Shown here piece by piece: positions 6,374-6,445 of a DNA stretch of 6,445 nt. The DNA is from Geminicoccaceae bacterium (GTDB lineage Bacteria; Pseudomonadota; Alphaproteobacteria; Geminicoccales; Geminicoccaceae): assembly GCA_030824835.1 (NCBI GenBank), contig JAPJRA010000225.1, forward strand, positions 1-6,445. Direction: 5' to 3'. A program made the translations under genes and the position numbers. The notes below the pieces were generated by a model, which worked only from the letters and a program-made list of their open reading frames with translations, did not search any database and was not told the DNA's origin. Positions within the stretch are counted from its first letter, which is position 1; each line of letters opens with the position of its first letter.

Positions 6374-6379
6374 TCCTCC
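6374..6379 (-). promoter_or_regulatory. Strong ribosome binding site of the PQQ dehydrogenase gene
   Basis: The minus strand reads GGAGGA here, and the GGAGG core is six bases before the ATG at 6368-6366. It is the best Shine-Dalgarno in the window and the reason to prefer this start over in-frame ATGs at 6383 and 6407, which would add residues in front of the signal peptide. Confidence 0.85.
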
Positions 6380-6445
6380 GCATCTTTTTTAACCGGCAAG
6401 TGACCAAACTGCCGTTCTGTTAAGCTAGAATGATACCAGTGTGAG
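6380..6445 (-). promoter_or_regulatory. AT-richer leader and probable promoter region of the minus-strand cluster
   Basis: This stretch upstream of the ribosome binding site is clearly less GC-rich than the genes, as expected for a promoter or leader of the first gene in the cluster. A TATCAT hexamer on the minus strand (6430-6435) matches the -10 consensus at five of six positions, but its -35 partner would fall beyond the window edge, so it cannot be confirmed. An A-run lies just before the ribosome binding site. I see no clear operator palindrome. Confidence 0.3.

Noticed and set aside
6369..6407. Thirteen-residue upstream extension of the PQQ dehydrogenase
   Set aside because: The Shine-Dalgarno sits immediately before the ATG at 6368, inside this extension, and the signal peptide begins at that ATG.

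Overview
The window reads as a GC-rich proteobacterial chromosome segment, most likely from an alphaproteobacterium. That placement is an inference from the high GC content, the third-position G/C bias and the general look of NadC and the dehydrogenases; no rRNA or marker gene here settles it. Coding density is very high, with one 110-base gap and one 77-base leader as the only non-coding stretches of note. I see no tRNA, rRNA, CRISPR array, insertion sequence or phage gene.

Layout: on the plus strand, nadC (quinolinate phosphoribosyltransferase, NAD biosynthesis) fills the left end. Everything to its right lies on the minus strand and runs towards it. In transcription order from the right edge the genes are: a secreted PQQ-dependent alcohol dehydrogenase (start reset to 6368, behind a strong ribosome binding site); a very small secreted mono-haem cytochrome c whose start overlaps the dehydrogenase by 14 bases; a secreted staphylococcal-nuclease-fold protein with a mostly lost active site, whose GTG overlaps the cytochrome stop; a 110-base gap with two inverted repeats; an enolase-superfamily (mandelate racemase/muconate lactonizing type) protein; and a cytosolic FAD-dependent GMC oxidoreductase that ends 3 bases from the nadC stop.

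How they may work together: the first three genes look like a periplasmic oxidation module, with PQQ enzyme to cytochrome c to the respiratory chain and an accessory protein of unknown role. The last two look like a cytoplasmic module, with a possible dehydratase or cycloisomerase plus a flavin alcohol oxidase/dehydrogenase. Shared strand and tight spacing suggest one or two transcription units for oxidative breakdown of an alcohol, polyol or sugar-acid-like compound. The substrate cannot be read from the sequence.

The most interesting points are: (i) the PQQ enzyme carries the Asp-Tyr-Asp signature of lanthanide-dependent enzymes; (ii) a degenerate nuclease-fold protein is translationally coupled to that enzyme and its cytochrome; (iii) the enolase-superfamily protein lacks the first metal-binding Asp and the Asp of the His-Asp dyad, while keeping the rest of the site with exact family spacing.
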